Source: Acidicapsa dinghuensis (lineage in GTDB: Bacteria; Acidobacteriota; Terriglobia; Terriglobales; Acidobacteriaceae). From it: a DNA stretch of 64,000 bases. The notes below the pieces were generated by a model that saw only the letters and a program-made list of their open reading frames with translations, did not search any database and was not told the origin of the DNA. Location: NCBI RefSeq assembly GCF_025685685.1, contig NZ_JAGSYH010000002.1, positions 1,096,353 to 1,160,352 of the forward strand. Reading direction: 5' to 3'. Below, piece by piece: positions 25,095-34,278 of the stretch. Each line of letters begins with the position of its first letter. Positions within the stretch are counted from its first letter, which is position 1. Made by a program: the position numbers and the translations under genes.

Positions 25095-27557
25095 CTATTC
25101 GGCTCTGAGTGCTTCTACGGCGTTGACTCGTGCTGCGCGTATTGCGGGGACTGCGGCGGCGATTACGGCGCTGCTTAGAATCACGAGTGCGGAGACAACG
25201 AAGGCGAGCCATCCGGGCTGCTGAATTCCTGCTACGTAGCGCGCTACGATCTGGGCTGCCGCGAAGCCGGTCACTACGCCGACGGCTACTCCGATGGTTG
25301 CCATGGTTATGCCCTCGCTTAGGACATTGGTAAGAATGTCTTTTGGCTGCGCGCCCATGGCCATGCGTATGCCGAACTCGCGCGTGCGGCTGCTTACGGA
25401 GAAGGCGAGCACGCCGGCGACGCCGACGACGGAGATGAGCAGCGCGACGGCGGCGAATCCGCCGAAGACTACAGCATTGAGCTTGTCAGGCGTGAGTACT
25501 TCGGCGCGAATATCTCCGAGGGTGCTGGCGCGCTCGATGGGCTGGTCCTGATTCATCGAGTGAATGGTCTGGGTGATCTGCGGCACCATGGTGTAGGGAT
25601 CGGCCTTGGTGCGGACGAACAGCCGACCGCTCCATCCCTCCTGATCGGAGGGTTGATAGATGGTCATGCCGGGGTTAGGGATGATGTTTTCGTCGTCGAG
25701 GTCGGGTACGATGCCGACGATTCTGCGCGGCTCATAGCCGATGCCGATGAACTTCATTACGCCATCGGTCCATCTGAGCTCGCGGTTGAGTGCTTCCTGC
25801 CCTGGAAACAGGGTCTTTGCGAGGCTCTGGTTGATGATGACAACTTTTTCTGTGCCGTCGCGGTCGGAGTCGCGGAAGTCGCGGCCCTCGATGAGGGGCA
25901 TGCCGAGCGTGCCGAAGAAGTTTGGCGATACGGAGCGGAAATTCGCTCGCCAGTCCGCTTTACCGTTGAGCTGTTTCGCTCCATCGACGGCAAAGGCGAA
26001 CTGAATGTTGAGTGCCTGCCCATCGCGCCACGGAACGCTGAAGCCGGTTGCTACATTTTCAACTCCGGGCAGATCGCCGACGCGCTGTTTGACGTCGCGA
26101 TAGAACTGCTGCACCTGCTCGGGGGTCTTGCCATAGGAGAGGACGGGCAGATTGACTGCGAGTACCTTTGCCGTGTCGAACGGGGGTTGCACCTGCTCCA
26201 GCTCGTAGAGGGTGCGCAGCAGAACTGCTGCACCGGCGAGCAAGAGGAACGAGGCTGTAATCTGCGCTACCGCGAAGGTGCGCAGCTTGCGGTTGCTGCC
26301 GCTGGTCACTTTGCCGCCGACCGCGGCGAGTCCCGCGCTGCGCAGTGCGTCTTGTGCGGGCAGCCGCGGAATGTAGGCCAGGAAAAATGCAGCCGCCAGA
26401 GCCAGCGCGACGCCAAACCATACGAGGCTTGCATCGAGTGTGAGGCCGTCGGCGCGCACGGAGAACCGCGCGGCATACTTGCCCAGCACCCTGACCATGG
26501 GCCACGCGAGCAAGAGGGCAGCGGCTACTCCGCTTACGCAGAGCACGAGGCTCTCGGCGAGCAGCGACCGGCGCAGCGCAGCGGTTGTTGCGCCCAGCGC
26601 TGAACGTACTGCCAGCTCGGCCTCGCGGCGTACTGTGCGCGCGAGCACGAGATTTGCCACGTTGGAGCAGGCGATTACGAACAGCAGCCCCGAAGCAGCG
26701 AACAGCACCCAGAGAATCATGTTGGCGCGGGAGTTGATCTGGTCATGCATGCGCGTGACAGCGATCGTGTAGTGATAATCCGGCTTGTAAATCTCCGGAT
26801 ACGACTTCATCATGGCTTCGTCTGTTGCGGTCAGCTCTGCGCGTGCCTGCTCCAGCGTTGCATTCGGCGCGAGCCGGGCGAATATCTCGGTCATGCGGTG
26901 CTCGCGTCCCTGCACCATTGTTGCCGAGAGGTGATGCGGGCTGGTCACGACGTTGGCGATGATTTCGGTTGCGACGGGATAGGGAACCGAAGGCTCCAGG
27001 ACGCCGACAATTGTCGCGTTCCGGGCGCCCATGGTGCTCTCAAGGCGCACTACTTTGCCCAGAACATTCGGGTCTGAATGCAGCGAGGTCTTCCAGAACT
27101 TGTATGTCAGCACGACCGCGCCCTGTGCGTTCGGGCCATCATCTCCGGGACCGAGCAGGCGTCCCAGAACCGGCCGCAATCCCATTACCTGGAAGTAGTT
27201 TCCATCGACGACGCCGGCAGGTACTTCGCGCGGGGTTCCCAAGCCAACGATGGTGAAATCGATCTCGGAAAAAGTGCCTACCTGCGAGATGGTCTTCAGC
27301 CCTTTGCTGAGGTCGGCAATCTCGGGTATCGAAAAGTCTGTATTTGCCTCGTGCAGTCCGGGGGCGCTCTGACGTACGTAGAGCAGACGGTCCTCATCGC
27401 GATTTGCGAGCGGCTTCAGCAGCACTCCACGCACTACGCTGAAGATGGCTGCATTGGCGCCGATGCCCAATGCGAGCGTCAGCGCTACCGTTACCCACAC
27501 TGCCGGCACGCGCGCCAGCGAACGAACCGCAATCTTAAGATCCCGCAGAAAGCCCAT
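25095..27557 (-). CDS. ADOP family duplicated MacB/FtsX-type permease 5 (no prefix domain)
   Basis: 820 residues from ATG 27557, with GGAG six bases upstream; the 56-codon upward extension is not ADOP-like. Starts MGFLRDLKIAVRSLARVPAV; TM1 near 20-42, FtsX unit 1 with ELAVRSALGATTAALR, FtsX unit 2 with EFGIRMAMGAQPKDIL, terminal VNAVEALRAE. It differs from the other ADOPs in its soluble domains. No regulator or ATPase is adjacent; the downstream side borders repeat copy G. Confidence 0.92.
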   Translation of the reverse strand: MGFLRDLKIAVRSLARVPAVWVTVALTLALGIGANAAIFSVVRGVLLKPLANRDEDRLLYVRQSAPGLHEANTDFSIPEIADLSKGLKTISQVGTFSEIDFTIVGLGTPREVPAGVVDGNYFQVMGLRPVLGRLLGPGDDGPNAQGAVVLTYKFWKTSLHSDPNVLGKVVRLESTMGARNATIVGVLEPSVPYPVATEIIANVVTSPHHLSATMVQGREHRMTEIFARLAPNATLEQARAELTATDEAMMKSYPEIYKPDYHYTIAVTRMHDQINSRANMILWVLFAASGLLFVIACSNVANLVLARTVRREAELAVRSALGATTAALRRSLLAESLVLCVSGVAAALLLAWPMVRVLGKYAARFSVRADGLTLDASLVWFGVALALAAAFFLAYIPRLPAQDALRSAGLAAVGGKVTSGSNRKLRTFAVAQITASFLLLAGAAVLLRTLYELEQVQPPFDTAKVLAVNLPVLSYGKTPEQVQQFYRDVKQRVGDLPGVENVATGFSVPWRDGQALNIQFAFAVDGAKQLNGKADWRANFRSVSPNFFGTLGMPLIEGRDFRDSDRDGTEKVVIINQSLAKTLFPGQEALNRELRWTDGVMKFIGIGYEPRRIVGIVPDLDDENIIPNPGMTIYQPSDQEGWSGRLFVRTKADPYTMVPQITQTIHSMNQDQPIERASTLGDIRAEVLTPDKLNAVVFGGFAAVALLISVVGVAGVLAFSVSSRTREFGIRMAMGAQPKDILTNVLSEGITMATIGVAVGVVTGFAAAQIVARYVAGIQQPGWLAFVVSALVILSSAVIAAAVPAIRAARVNAVEALRAE

Positions 27558-27784
27558 GTCAATCTCCAATGTTTGGCTCCAACGTTTCGCTCCGAAGCGT
27601 TGCTTTGCCGTTATAGCTCCGCCGTCATATAAGGGGAAGAAATTTGTGACAAGCTTATTCGGGCAGCTTCTGGAAGCTGCCTGACCGGACTTTATGTTGA
27701 TATCAACTGAATGGGCTGATGTCAATCGCCGATTTCGTATGCGCCGGCATGGCCACCGGAAGTCTATCGACTACGGATTTCTCT

Positions 27785-28117
27785 TCAGGAACTCATTTCG
27801 CATCGAAGCTGAGAGGCGAAAGTTTGTTGTTTCGAGCTTTGCGAGAGCGGTTCGAAAGTCGATAAGTCCGCGCGGTCCTGTTCGAGATCTTCAAGACCAT
27901 ACGCATGCTCCCACACGTTATGAGCCTTTAAAAAACCATCGAACTCATACCGTGTCGTAAATCCCAGCATGCAACGCGCCTGGAAAGCGGATAAAACTCC
28001 AGAGCGGTATCCCTCAAGCGCAACGGCCTCCAATGCCGCGCGCGAAGGATACTGTCCTTGCGCCACAAGCTTTTGCGCAAAGTCTTCCGGAATTTCTAGC
28101 GTTACCTGCATATCCAA
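27785..28117 (-). CDS. UPF0175-like antitoxin-type protein, no toxin partner visible
   Basis: 110 residues. The N-terminal half fits the UPF0175 pattern: a short strand MQVTLEIPEDF, then helices and the block EGYRSGVLSAFQARCMLGF with YEFDGFLKAHNV, where this family has a helix-turn-helix-like 'A...G.S..EF...L' motif. UPF0175 proteins are normally the antitoxin next to a PIN-domain (DUF3368) toxin. Neither side holds a PIN gene here: an ADOP lies downstream and an AraC gene upstream. The C-terminal 25 residues are polar and atypical. An internal Met at residue 3 is an equally good start. Confidence 0.65.
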   Translation of the reverse strand: MDMQVTLEIPEDFAQKLVAQGQYPSRAALEAVALEGYRSGVLSAFQARCMLGFTTRYEFDGFLKAHNVWEHAYGLEDLEQDRADLSTFEPLSQSSKQQTFASQLRCEMSS

Positions 28118-28171
28118 AGGGTAGTCTGTTCACTGTGCCAAGTCCATAAATCCGACCAGTAGAGAGGCGCT

Positions 28172-29098
28172 TCAGCTCACCCGTAAATCGCTCGTCACGA
28201 CTCCAAACGCAGTTCGCAGGCGCTGGGTTTCGTCTACTGGTGAATAGCCGAAGAGGCGCTTGAACTCGCGGCTGAACTGGGAGGCGCTCTCGTATCCGAC
28301 TCGATCGGCGGCGAGCGCCACGGGCAGCGATTCCTGCACCATGAGCATGCGCGCTTTGTGCAGGCGCACTGTTTTCAGATATTGCAGCGGCGAGCTTCCT
28401 GTGACTTCTTTGAAGTGGTGATGCAGGGCCGAGACGCTCATGCCTGCATCCGAGGCGAGCTCGGGCACTTCGAACCGACGGGTGTACTCCGAATGCATCT
28501 TGTGCAGAATGCGGTGCATCTGCAGCTTAGTGCCATTCATCTCCAGCAGCGCGTGCAGTGCGCCGCCGCGCCGGCCTTGCAGCACGCGATAGATAATCTC
28601 CCGCACTATCTGCGGTCCAAGGACTGCCGCATCGACGGGGGACTGTATGCACTCGAGCAGCCGCACGGCGGCGTCACTCAGCGCCTCGTCGATCTCTGTC
28701 GCCGTGACGCTGCTTTCACCTGTTCCCATGGCATTGCGTCCTGCTGTCCCGAGCTTCATGGTCAGCTCGCTTAAGACGGACAGATCGATCCGAATGCCGA
28801 TTCCGAGAAATGGCCCATCCTCGGCCATTTCGGTCGAGCACTCAAAGGGCAGCGGCACGGTGAGCGTGAGATAGTGCCTGGAGTCATAGACAAACCGCTG
28901 ATCGCCCAGATAACCACGTTTTCTTCCCTGCGCCACAATCACGATGCAGGGCTCATACATCACCGGAATCCGCTTTGTGGCGCAACCTGCCCGTAACAAT
29001 TTCACCCCGTCCAGCAGGGACTCGCGTATACCGTCCTGCGTGGCCATCTGGCGCAACAGCTCTGCCATTCTGCGCCGGTGTTTCTCCAGTCCGTCCAT
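28172..29098 (-). CDS. AraC family transcriptional regulator (AraC_N + HTH)
   Basis: 308 residues from ATG 29098 (MDGLEKHRRRMAELLRQMAT); the frame extends to 29179 with other possible starts. Residues about 12-165 fit the AraC_N cupin-like domain (MYEPCIVIVAQGRKRGYLGD, YLTLTVPLPFECSTEM); about 195-295 hold the two AraC helix-turn-helices (DAGMSVSALHHHFKEVTGSS, LAADRVGYESASQFSREFKR). Such regulators often control a neighbouring oxidoreductase. The next genes upstream are a methyltransferase and, divergent from it, a zinc alcohol dehydrogenase, so that cluster is the likely target. Confidence 0.9.
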   Translation of the reverse strand: MDGLEKHRRRMAELLRQMATQDGIRESLLDGVKLLRAGCATKRIPVMYEPCIVIVAQGRKRGYLGDQRFVYDSRHYLTLTVPLPFECSTEMAEDGPFLGIGIRIDLSVLSELTMKLGTAGRNAMGTGESSVTATEIDEALSDAAVRLLECIQSPVDAAVLGPQIVREIIYRVLQGRRGGALHALLEMNGTKLQMHRILHKMHSEYTRRFEVPELASDAGMSVSALHHHFKEVTGSSPLQYLKTVRLHKARMLMVQESLPVALAADRVGYESASQFSREFKRLFGYSPVDETQRLRTAFGVVTSDLRVS

Positions 29099-29215
29099 GT
29101 ATTCCAGCCTATTGCATTCCGATTTCTCATGCTGAATCATGGGCGCACGGCCGGGAAGGCCGTAGCCGGCTTCTACCAACCGGCCACAGCCGTCTCCGCG
29201 AGCCTCGGCGGTGTT

Positions 29216-30274
29216 TTATTGTCTTGCTTCGAAAATCAGATTGAACGGCGTCTGCACGGCTTTGCGGAAATGCGTGAATCCACCCTCGGCAACCACATGG
29301 CGCAATCGTTTTTCTCCCGCCTGTGCGCCCAGCGCCAGCCCGACCTCCTGCGACAATGAAGCCGGCGTGCATAACAAGGTGGACGCTCCATAAAACGCGC
29401 GTCCGATCGGATGCAGGTTGTCCTCCAGCTTGTCTCCCGCGCATGGCTCGACAATCATCCATGTGCCATCTTTCTTCATCGTGCTGCGGACATGCGCCGC
29501 GGCGCCCGCGGGATCGCCCATGTCGTGGAGACAATCGAAAAAGGTCACAAAGTCGTAGTCGTTGCCGGGATACTCCTTTGCCTTGGCTATCTTGAATTCA
29601 ATGCGGTCTCCGACACCCGCATCTTTCGCGCGCTGCCTTGCTGTTTCGATGGATTTGTCGTGGTAGTCAAATCCGAAGAAATTCGATTTCGGATACGACT
29701 TTGCCATCAGAATCGTCGATGCTCCCAGGCCGCAACCGACGTCCGCCACAGTGGCTCCCTGCTGCAGCTTCTCCTCGACGCCTTCAAGCGCCGGAATCCA
29801 CGAACTGATCAGATTTGCTGCATAGCCAGGACGGAAGAATCGCTCCGTGCCAATGAACAATTCCGGATGATGCTCGTGCCACCCCAACCCTTCGCCTGTC
29901 TTGAACCGTTCCGTGATCTGCTCTTCTGCCTTCACCGCCGCCAGCGCCACCTGGAACATCCCCGGCAGAAATGCGGGACTATCTTCGTTCGCAAGCGTGA
30001 ATGCCTGTTCTTCACTTAGATAGAACTTCTCTGCCGCGCTGTCATAGGTCACATATCCGCCGGCCGCCTGGTTGCACAGCCATTCCCGGACATACCGTTC
30101 TTTGGTGCCTGTGCGTTCCGCCAGCTCCGCGGCGGTCTGCGGTCCGCCCGCTGCCAGCGCCTTGTACAACCCGAGCTTGTCTCCCACCCGCGCGAGCGCA
30201 GCGTGAAACGTCGCGCCGAAATCGACAACCGCTTTCCCCAGAAGTTCATGCAGCTTATCCATGTCAATCGCCAT
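29216..30274 (-). CDS. class I SAM-dependent methyltransferase with N-terminal winged helix
   Basis: 352 residues. Residues about 20-90 form a winged-helix dimerisation domain as in small-molecule O-methyltransferases (GLYKALAAGGPQTAAELAER, YVREWLCNQAAGGYV). The Rossmann methyltransferase domain has motif I VADVGCGLGAST at 176-187, an acidic FFGFDYHDKSIETAR and FVTFFDCLHDMGDP. The substrate is unknown. GGAG precedes the ATG by nine bases. It lies 117 bases upstream of the AraC gene and is divergent from the alcohol dehydrogenase. Confidence 0.88.
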   Translation of the reverse strand: MAIDMDKLHELLGKAVVDFGATFHAALARVGDKLGLYKALAAGGPQTAAELAERTGTKERYVREWLCNQAAGGYVTYDSAAEKFYLSEEQAFTLANEDSPAFLPGMFQVALAAVKAEEQITERFKTGEGLGWHEHHPELFIGTERFFRPGYAANLISSWIPALEGVEEKLQQGATVADVGCGLGASTILMAKSYPKSNFFGFDYHDKSIETARQRAKDAGVGDRIEFKIAKAKEYPGNDYDFVTFFDCLHDMGDPAGAAAHVRSTMKKDGTWMIVEPCAGDKLEDNLHPIGRAFYGASTLLCTPASLSQEVGLALGAQAGEKRLRHVVAEGGFTHFRKAVQTPFNLIFEARQ

Positions 30275-30591
30275 GATTAAAGACTCCTTTCATGCAATCC
30301 TTCGTACCCGCATGGCACACCCATCTTGTTGCGGCCGTCATCTGGATGCCAACTGCTTGTTACCGCAAATTCATGTCATCGGCAGGCGGTGGAATTATAG
30401 CCTTCGCCCACGAATCGCACGAATCGGCAAAGAAAGGATCTGGAGAATCAGGCAAGAAACAGGCAATTTCAGATATGGCGCAACTTGCCCCTCGTGCGTT
30501 CTGATGTAATTCGTGACTGAATGCCCGCCGGAATTCCCCGGCCATTGCGCGACACCTGAGGGCAAAGCCTGTCACAAGGAGAATTTTCAGT
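30275..30591. promoter_or_regulatory. divergent promoter region, methyltransferase / alcohol dehydrogenase
   Basis: 317 bases between two divergent starts. Short frames in it look random. It must hold both promoters and is the natural binding region for the nearby AraC regulator, but I see no clear operator repeat. Confidence 0.4.
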
Positions 30592-31653
30592 ATGTCTACT
30601 CCAGCGAAAGCTTTTGCTGCTCAGTCTGCCACCACTCCACTCGGCCCATGGAATTTCGAGCGCCGCACTCCGGGCCCAAACGATGTGGCCTTTGAAATCC
30701 TCTTCTGCGGTGTATGCCACTCCGATCTGCATCAATCCCGCGACGAATGGCACGACTTCGCGCCTACGACCTATCCCTTGGTTCCCGGCCATGAGATCGT
30801 TGGCCGTGTCACTGCCGTCGGCTCAGAGGTGAAGAAGTTCAAGGTGGGCGACACGGTGGCGACTGGCTGTATGGTCGACTCCTGCGGCGTCTGTCCTCTG
30901 TGCAAGGCAGACATGGAGATGTTCTGCATTCAGGGCATGACGCTCACCTATAACTCGCCGGACAAGCACACGGGCAAGGTCACCTATGGCGGTTATTCCG
31001 ATTCGATCGTCGTCGATCAGCGCTTTGTGCTGAATGTGCCTGAGAATCTTGATCTGGCCGCGACCGCGCCGCTGCTGTGCGCGGGCATCACGACGTATTC
31101 ACCGCTGCATCACTGGAAGGCGGGTCCGGGGAAGAAGGTTGGCATTATTGGACTCGGTGGACTTGGCCACATGGGTGTGAAGTTTTCTCATGCTCTCGGC
31201 GCGCACACTGTGCTGTTTACGACCTCGGCCAACAAGGTGGAAGACGGCAAGCGCCTCGGCGCGGATGAAGTGGTGATCAGCAAGAATGCGGATGAGATGG
31301 CGAAGCATGCATGGTCGTTTGACTTCATCCTCGATTGCGTTTCGGCTGAGCATGATGTGAACGCTTATCTCAGTCTGCTTAAGGTGGATGGTACGCTGTG
31401 CACTGTTGGCGCGCCGCAAAAGCCGCTGCCTGTCGCGGCCTTTAACCTCATCTTTGGACGCCGCAGCTACTCAGGGTCGGCCATTGGCGGTATTGCAGAG
31501 ACGCAGGAGATGCTCGACTTCTGCGGCAAGCACAACATCGTCAGCGATATCGAAATTATTCCGATTCAGAAGATCAACGAAGCTTACGACCGCATGCTCA
31601 AGAGCGATGTGAAGTACCGCTTTGTGATCGACATGGCTAGCCTGAAGGGGTAA
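30592..31653 (+). CDS. zinc-dependent NAD(P)H alcohol dehydrogenase (CAD/YahK type)
   Basis: 353 residues. Medium-chain dehydrogenase that reduces aldehydes or oxidises alcohols. Catalytic-zinc region GVCHSDLH (Cys42) and PGHEIVG (His67); structural zinc cysteines at 98, 101, 104 and 112 (SCGVCPLCKADMEMFC); nucleotide-binding GIIGLGGLGHMG. SD AAGGAG nine bases before the ATG. The overall pattern resembles the YahK/cinnamyl-alcohol-dehydrogenase subgroup, usually NADPH-dependent. Divergent from the methyltransferase; possibly controlled by the AraC protein at 28172-29098. Confidence 0.93.
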   Translation: MSTPAKAFAAQSATTPLGPWNFERRTPGPNDVAFEILFCGVCHSDLHQSRDEWHDFAPTTYPLVPGHEIVGRVTAVGSEVKKFKVGDTVATGCMVDSCGVCPLCKADMEMFCIQGMTLTYNSPDKHTGKVTYGGYSDSIVVDQRFVLNVPENLDLAATAPLLCAGITTYSPLHHWKAGPGKKVGIIGLGGLGHMGVKFSHALGAHTVLFTTSANKVEDGKRLGADEVVISKNADEMAKHAWSFDFILDCVSAEHDVNAYLSLLKVDGTLCTVGAPQKPLPVAAFNLIFGRRSYSGSAIGGIAETQEMLDFCGKHNIVSDIEIIPIQKINEAYDRMLKSDVKYRFVIDMASLKG

Positions 31654-31659
31654 GTGAGA

Positions 31660-32066
31660 GATGAGCCCGGGCCTCGTTTTCGAGGTCTGGGCTCCATTCA
31701 CGCAGCACCAGACGGTATATGGGTATGAGGCGGGCCTTCAGCCCGCATGGGTTATTGGGGGATCTCAACCCAGGGCGTCGCGCCTGACGTTCGTCAGGCT
31801 GGCTTTGCCCTGGGCTGGTATGAGATGCGCCTTTGGCGCATTGACGCGTGGTGGGCGCCTCTTCAGGGAGAAGCAGATTCCCCTGAGGGGAATGACAGAC
31901 AAGAAAAGCAACTACAAAGACAAAAGCAAGAGCTGGACTGTGGTGGTGCGAGCGGAGGTGGTTGCCCGGTCTCAGAGTCGAGACCGGGGCACCCGGCACC
32001 CGGCACCTGCCTCAAGGGCTAATTGAGAGTGGAGTTCCAGGTCTCATGGATGAGGCCTGGAACTTA
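31660..32066 (+). repeat. modular hairpin repeat, copy H, flanked by two CCTGG/CCAGG hairpins
   Basis: Complete copy in plus orientation (31724-32005) with GCCTGACg-ttc-GTCAGGC inside CCCAGGGC/GCCCTGGG, TTCCCC-tga-GGGGAA, and the CCCGGTCTC/GAGACCGGG cap. Before it lies the hairpin GAGCCCGGGCCTCG / CGAGGTCTGGGCTC (31664-31695) and after it CCAGGTCTCAT / ATGAGGCCTGG (32039-32061). The first may act as the terminator of the alcohol dehydrogenase gene, though it lacks a T-tract. Confidence 0.8.
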
Positions 32067-32094
32067 TTCGCACAGGGTAAAACTGTATCGCCAA

Positions 32095-33495
32095 TTAATC
32101 TGCTGGATACATCGCCGTATATCGCTTCGAATCAAACTTCTTTCCGGTTGATTCGCCGGACATGTAGCGGATGAGGCCGAAGACCGGGCGGTCGAACCAT
32201 GGCCTGTCATGCTTGCCGACGATGGCCCATGCGATGCCTGAGTAGCCGTTGGGATCGCGACCGTCGAGCTCGTATTTGTCGTTGAGCATGACGGCCCATT
32301 CGAAGGCCTTTGCGGGGTTGGGCGACCACTCGAGGATTTTTTTTGCCCAGTACATGCGCATGTAGTTGTGCATCCATCCGTCGCGCGTCATCTGCCGCTG
32401 CGCGGCGTTCCATAGCTCATCGTGGGTTTCCGCGCGCTCCAACTGCTGCAGCGTGTAGAGCCACGGACGCTTGTCTCCTGCGTGCTCGATGAGCGTTTTG
32501 CGCGCCCATGGTTCGGCGCACTCCCAGTTGTCGTAGTTGGGGTTGTGCTTGCAGAAGAGGACCGACAGCTCGCGCCAGCCGATCAGCTCGTCGAGGTATT
32601 TGTCGGCCTCGTCACGCGTTGCTTTGTTTTCTGTGACGGCGTCTTCGATGGCGAGTGCGATCGTTAGCGGGGAGATGTGTCCGTAGTGCAGATACGGGGA
32701 CATCTGGCTGGTGCCATCGAGCTCCGGATGATTGCGCTGTTCGTCGTAATTTGCGAGCTGCGAATGGGTGAAGCGGCGCAGGCGCTTGAGGGCGGCCTTT
32801 GTTCCGCCGGTGAAGGTATCTGCGGGGGCGACGGTGCGGTCGAGTTTGTTGAAGCCCTCTGTGATGTCTTTCTTCAGGGAATAGCTTTTGAGCTTTTTAT
32901 TCCACTCGTAATCGGGCTTCACTTTTTTTATTGGCTTCAGGTACTCGGGCAACGCTCGTTTGAGATGAGGCCGGAAGTGATGGAGCAGAACGTAGGTTTT
33001 GCCGAAGATGGCGGAGGGAACAACTACGTCGGCATCGACGGTGAGATAGGGAATTTTGAGCTTGCCTGCGAGCACTTTGCGCCATCGCTCGGGCTCGCGG
33101 CAGACGTTTTCGTCGCCGATGAGCATGGCTGCGTTTACTTCTTCGAGGAAGGCCTCGAGCGAATCGCCGTCGCCTGGCCGTCGCACTGCGAATGCTACGC
33201 CGCGCTCGGACATCTCTTCGGCAACATCGTGCAGGCCTTGCTGCAGGAAGTAGTAATGGCGGTAGTTGGCATTCGGGTAATTGGAGATGACGAAGAACGC
33301 GGCGATTACGGGCAGTCCCAGTGCGTTGCCGCAGGCGATGGCCGCTTCGAGAGCTGGGTTGTCGAGTGCGCGCTGGGCGTGCTGCATCCAGTAGACGACG
33401 CATTTGCCGTCCGCTCGCGGCTCGCCGCCGCGCCGCATCTGGACGCGCTTGTCGTTGGCGATCTCCTGCAATGCTGCGGGTAGTTTCTGCGCCAT
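32095..33495 (-). CDS. class II CPD photolyase (deoxyribodipyrimidine photolyase)
   Basis: 466 residues, class II length. Uses blue light and FADH- to split cyclobutane pyrimidine dimers. Class II landmarks: the N-terminal KCVVYWMQHAQRALDNPAL, the FAD-domain LDELIGWRELSVLFC, the Trp-rich NYMRMYWAKKILEWSPNPAKA and the C-terminal DGRDPNGYSGIAWAIVGKHD signature. No cofactor-synthesis genes are adjacent. It stands alone between repeat blocks; the gene at 33831 is 335 bases upstream. Confidence 0.93.
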   Translation of the reverse strand: MAQKLPAALQEIANDKRVQMRRGGEPRADGKCVVYWMQHAQRALDNPALEAAIACGNALGLPVIAAFFVISNYPNANYRHYYFLQQGLHDVAEEMSERGVAFAVRRPGDGDSLEAFLEEVNAAMLIGDENVCREPERWRKVLAGKLKIPYLTVDADVVVPSAIFGKTYVLLHHFRPHLKRALPEYLKPIKKVKPDYEWNKKLKSYSLKKDITEGFNKLDRTVAPADTFTGGTKAALKRLRRFTHSQLANYDEQRNHPELDGTSQMSPYLHYGHISPLTIALAIEDAVTENKATRDEADKYLDELIGWRELSVLFCKHNPNYDNWECAEPWARKTLIEHAGDKRPWLYTLQQLERAETHDELWNAAQRQMTRDGWMHNYMRMYWAKKILEWSPNPAKAFEWAVMLNDKYELDGRDPNGYSGIAWAIVGKHDRPWFDRPVFGLIRYMSGESTGKKFDSKRYTAMYPAD

Positions 33496-33664
33496 TCATT
33501 TCTCCAACCGAAAGCTTTATCGTAGCGACACGACGGCATCGAACCTGTCCGCAAACAGGCCTTTTACTGCTCTGTTCTGATTGCACGAAACAATCGGGCT
33601 GCAATCTTTATCTCATCACTGCAGGGTCTTCTGGAGTTTGCGTGAGGACTCGGGTTGAAGGATT

Positions 33665-33800
33665 GGTTTCCGAGGCCCGTGGCTGAAGCCACTTCTATGT
33701 TTGGCCTTGAATTCAGCAGCCTGAAGGCTGCTGCTCCCTCCGGTTCACGCTGGGGCGTGAATTTGGTCCCACATCTCTTCGAGATATGGGGCACCCGGCG
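33665..33800 (+). repeat. modular repeat fragment, copy I
   Basis: Plus orientation: GTGGC-tgaa-GCCAC, CAGCAGCC-tgaa-GGCTGCTG, TTCACGC-tgg-GGCGTGAA, then CACATCTC-ttc-GAGATATGGGGCACCC. The same four hairpins occur in the same order at 45455-45580. No gene is supported in 33496-33830. Confidence 0.75.
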
Positions 33801-33830
33801 ATTGGATGAAATGAGAACAGTGATTTGAAG

Positions 33831-34244
33831 TTAGCTTTGGTCGCAATACGAGCCCGTCCGACGTGTCCGTGCCACAAGCGAAATCATTGGATCGGGATCT
33901 TGTTCTAGTTTGAGAAGAATCTCTGAGGGAACCTTGCGATTACGCACAAGCCGAGCGCGAACTTCATAAGATGGGTCATCTGCCAAAAGAGAGAAGAGTT
34001 CTAGTGAAAGCTTGTTCTTTGTCGCGACGCAAGCTCTCACCTCAGGATCAGCATCCTTTTGTAGAATCTCTAGAATATCCAGAGGTATCGTCCTGTTATG
34101 CGCGACCCACTTTCGCATATCAGGAAATTTTGAAATGACATCTAACCAGACGGTGATAGGAGCTTCATCTCTAGCTGCGCGTAAATACTCCTCGGGATTC
34201 TTACTAGACCTGAGTGATGCAAACTCTTCTGCGGAGTGGATCAT
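33831..34244 (-). CDS. HEAT/LRV-like repeat protein
   Basis: 137 residues, no signal peptide. Three or four helical repeats of about 24 residues are visible: MRKWVAHNRTIPLDILEIL, VRACVATKNKLSLELFSLL, VRARLVRNRKVPSEILLKL, separated by short acidic turns with DPEV/DPSYEV/DPDP. The pattern matches leucine-rich-repeat-variant (LRV) or HEAT-type scaffolds used for protein binding. It begins 34 bases after the stop of the Gfo/Idh gene, so it may be the last gene of that operon. Function unknown. Confidence 0.7.
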   Translation of the reverse strand: MIHSAEEFASLRSSKNPEEYLRAARDEAPITVWLDVISKFPDMRKWVAHNRTIPLDILEILQKDADPEVRACVATKNKLSLELFSLLADDPSYEVRARLVRNRKVPSEILLKLEQDPDPMISLVARTRRTGSYCDQS

Positions 34245-34278
34245 AGATTCTTCGCTATTTGAAAAACCTCATCTTGAG

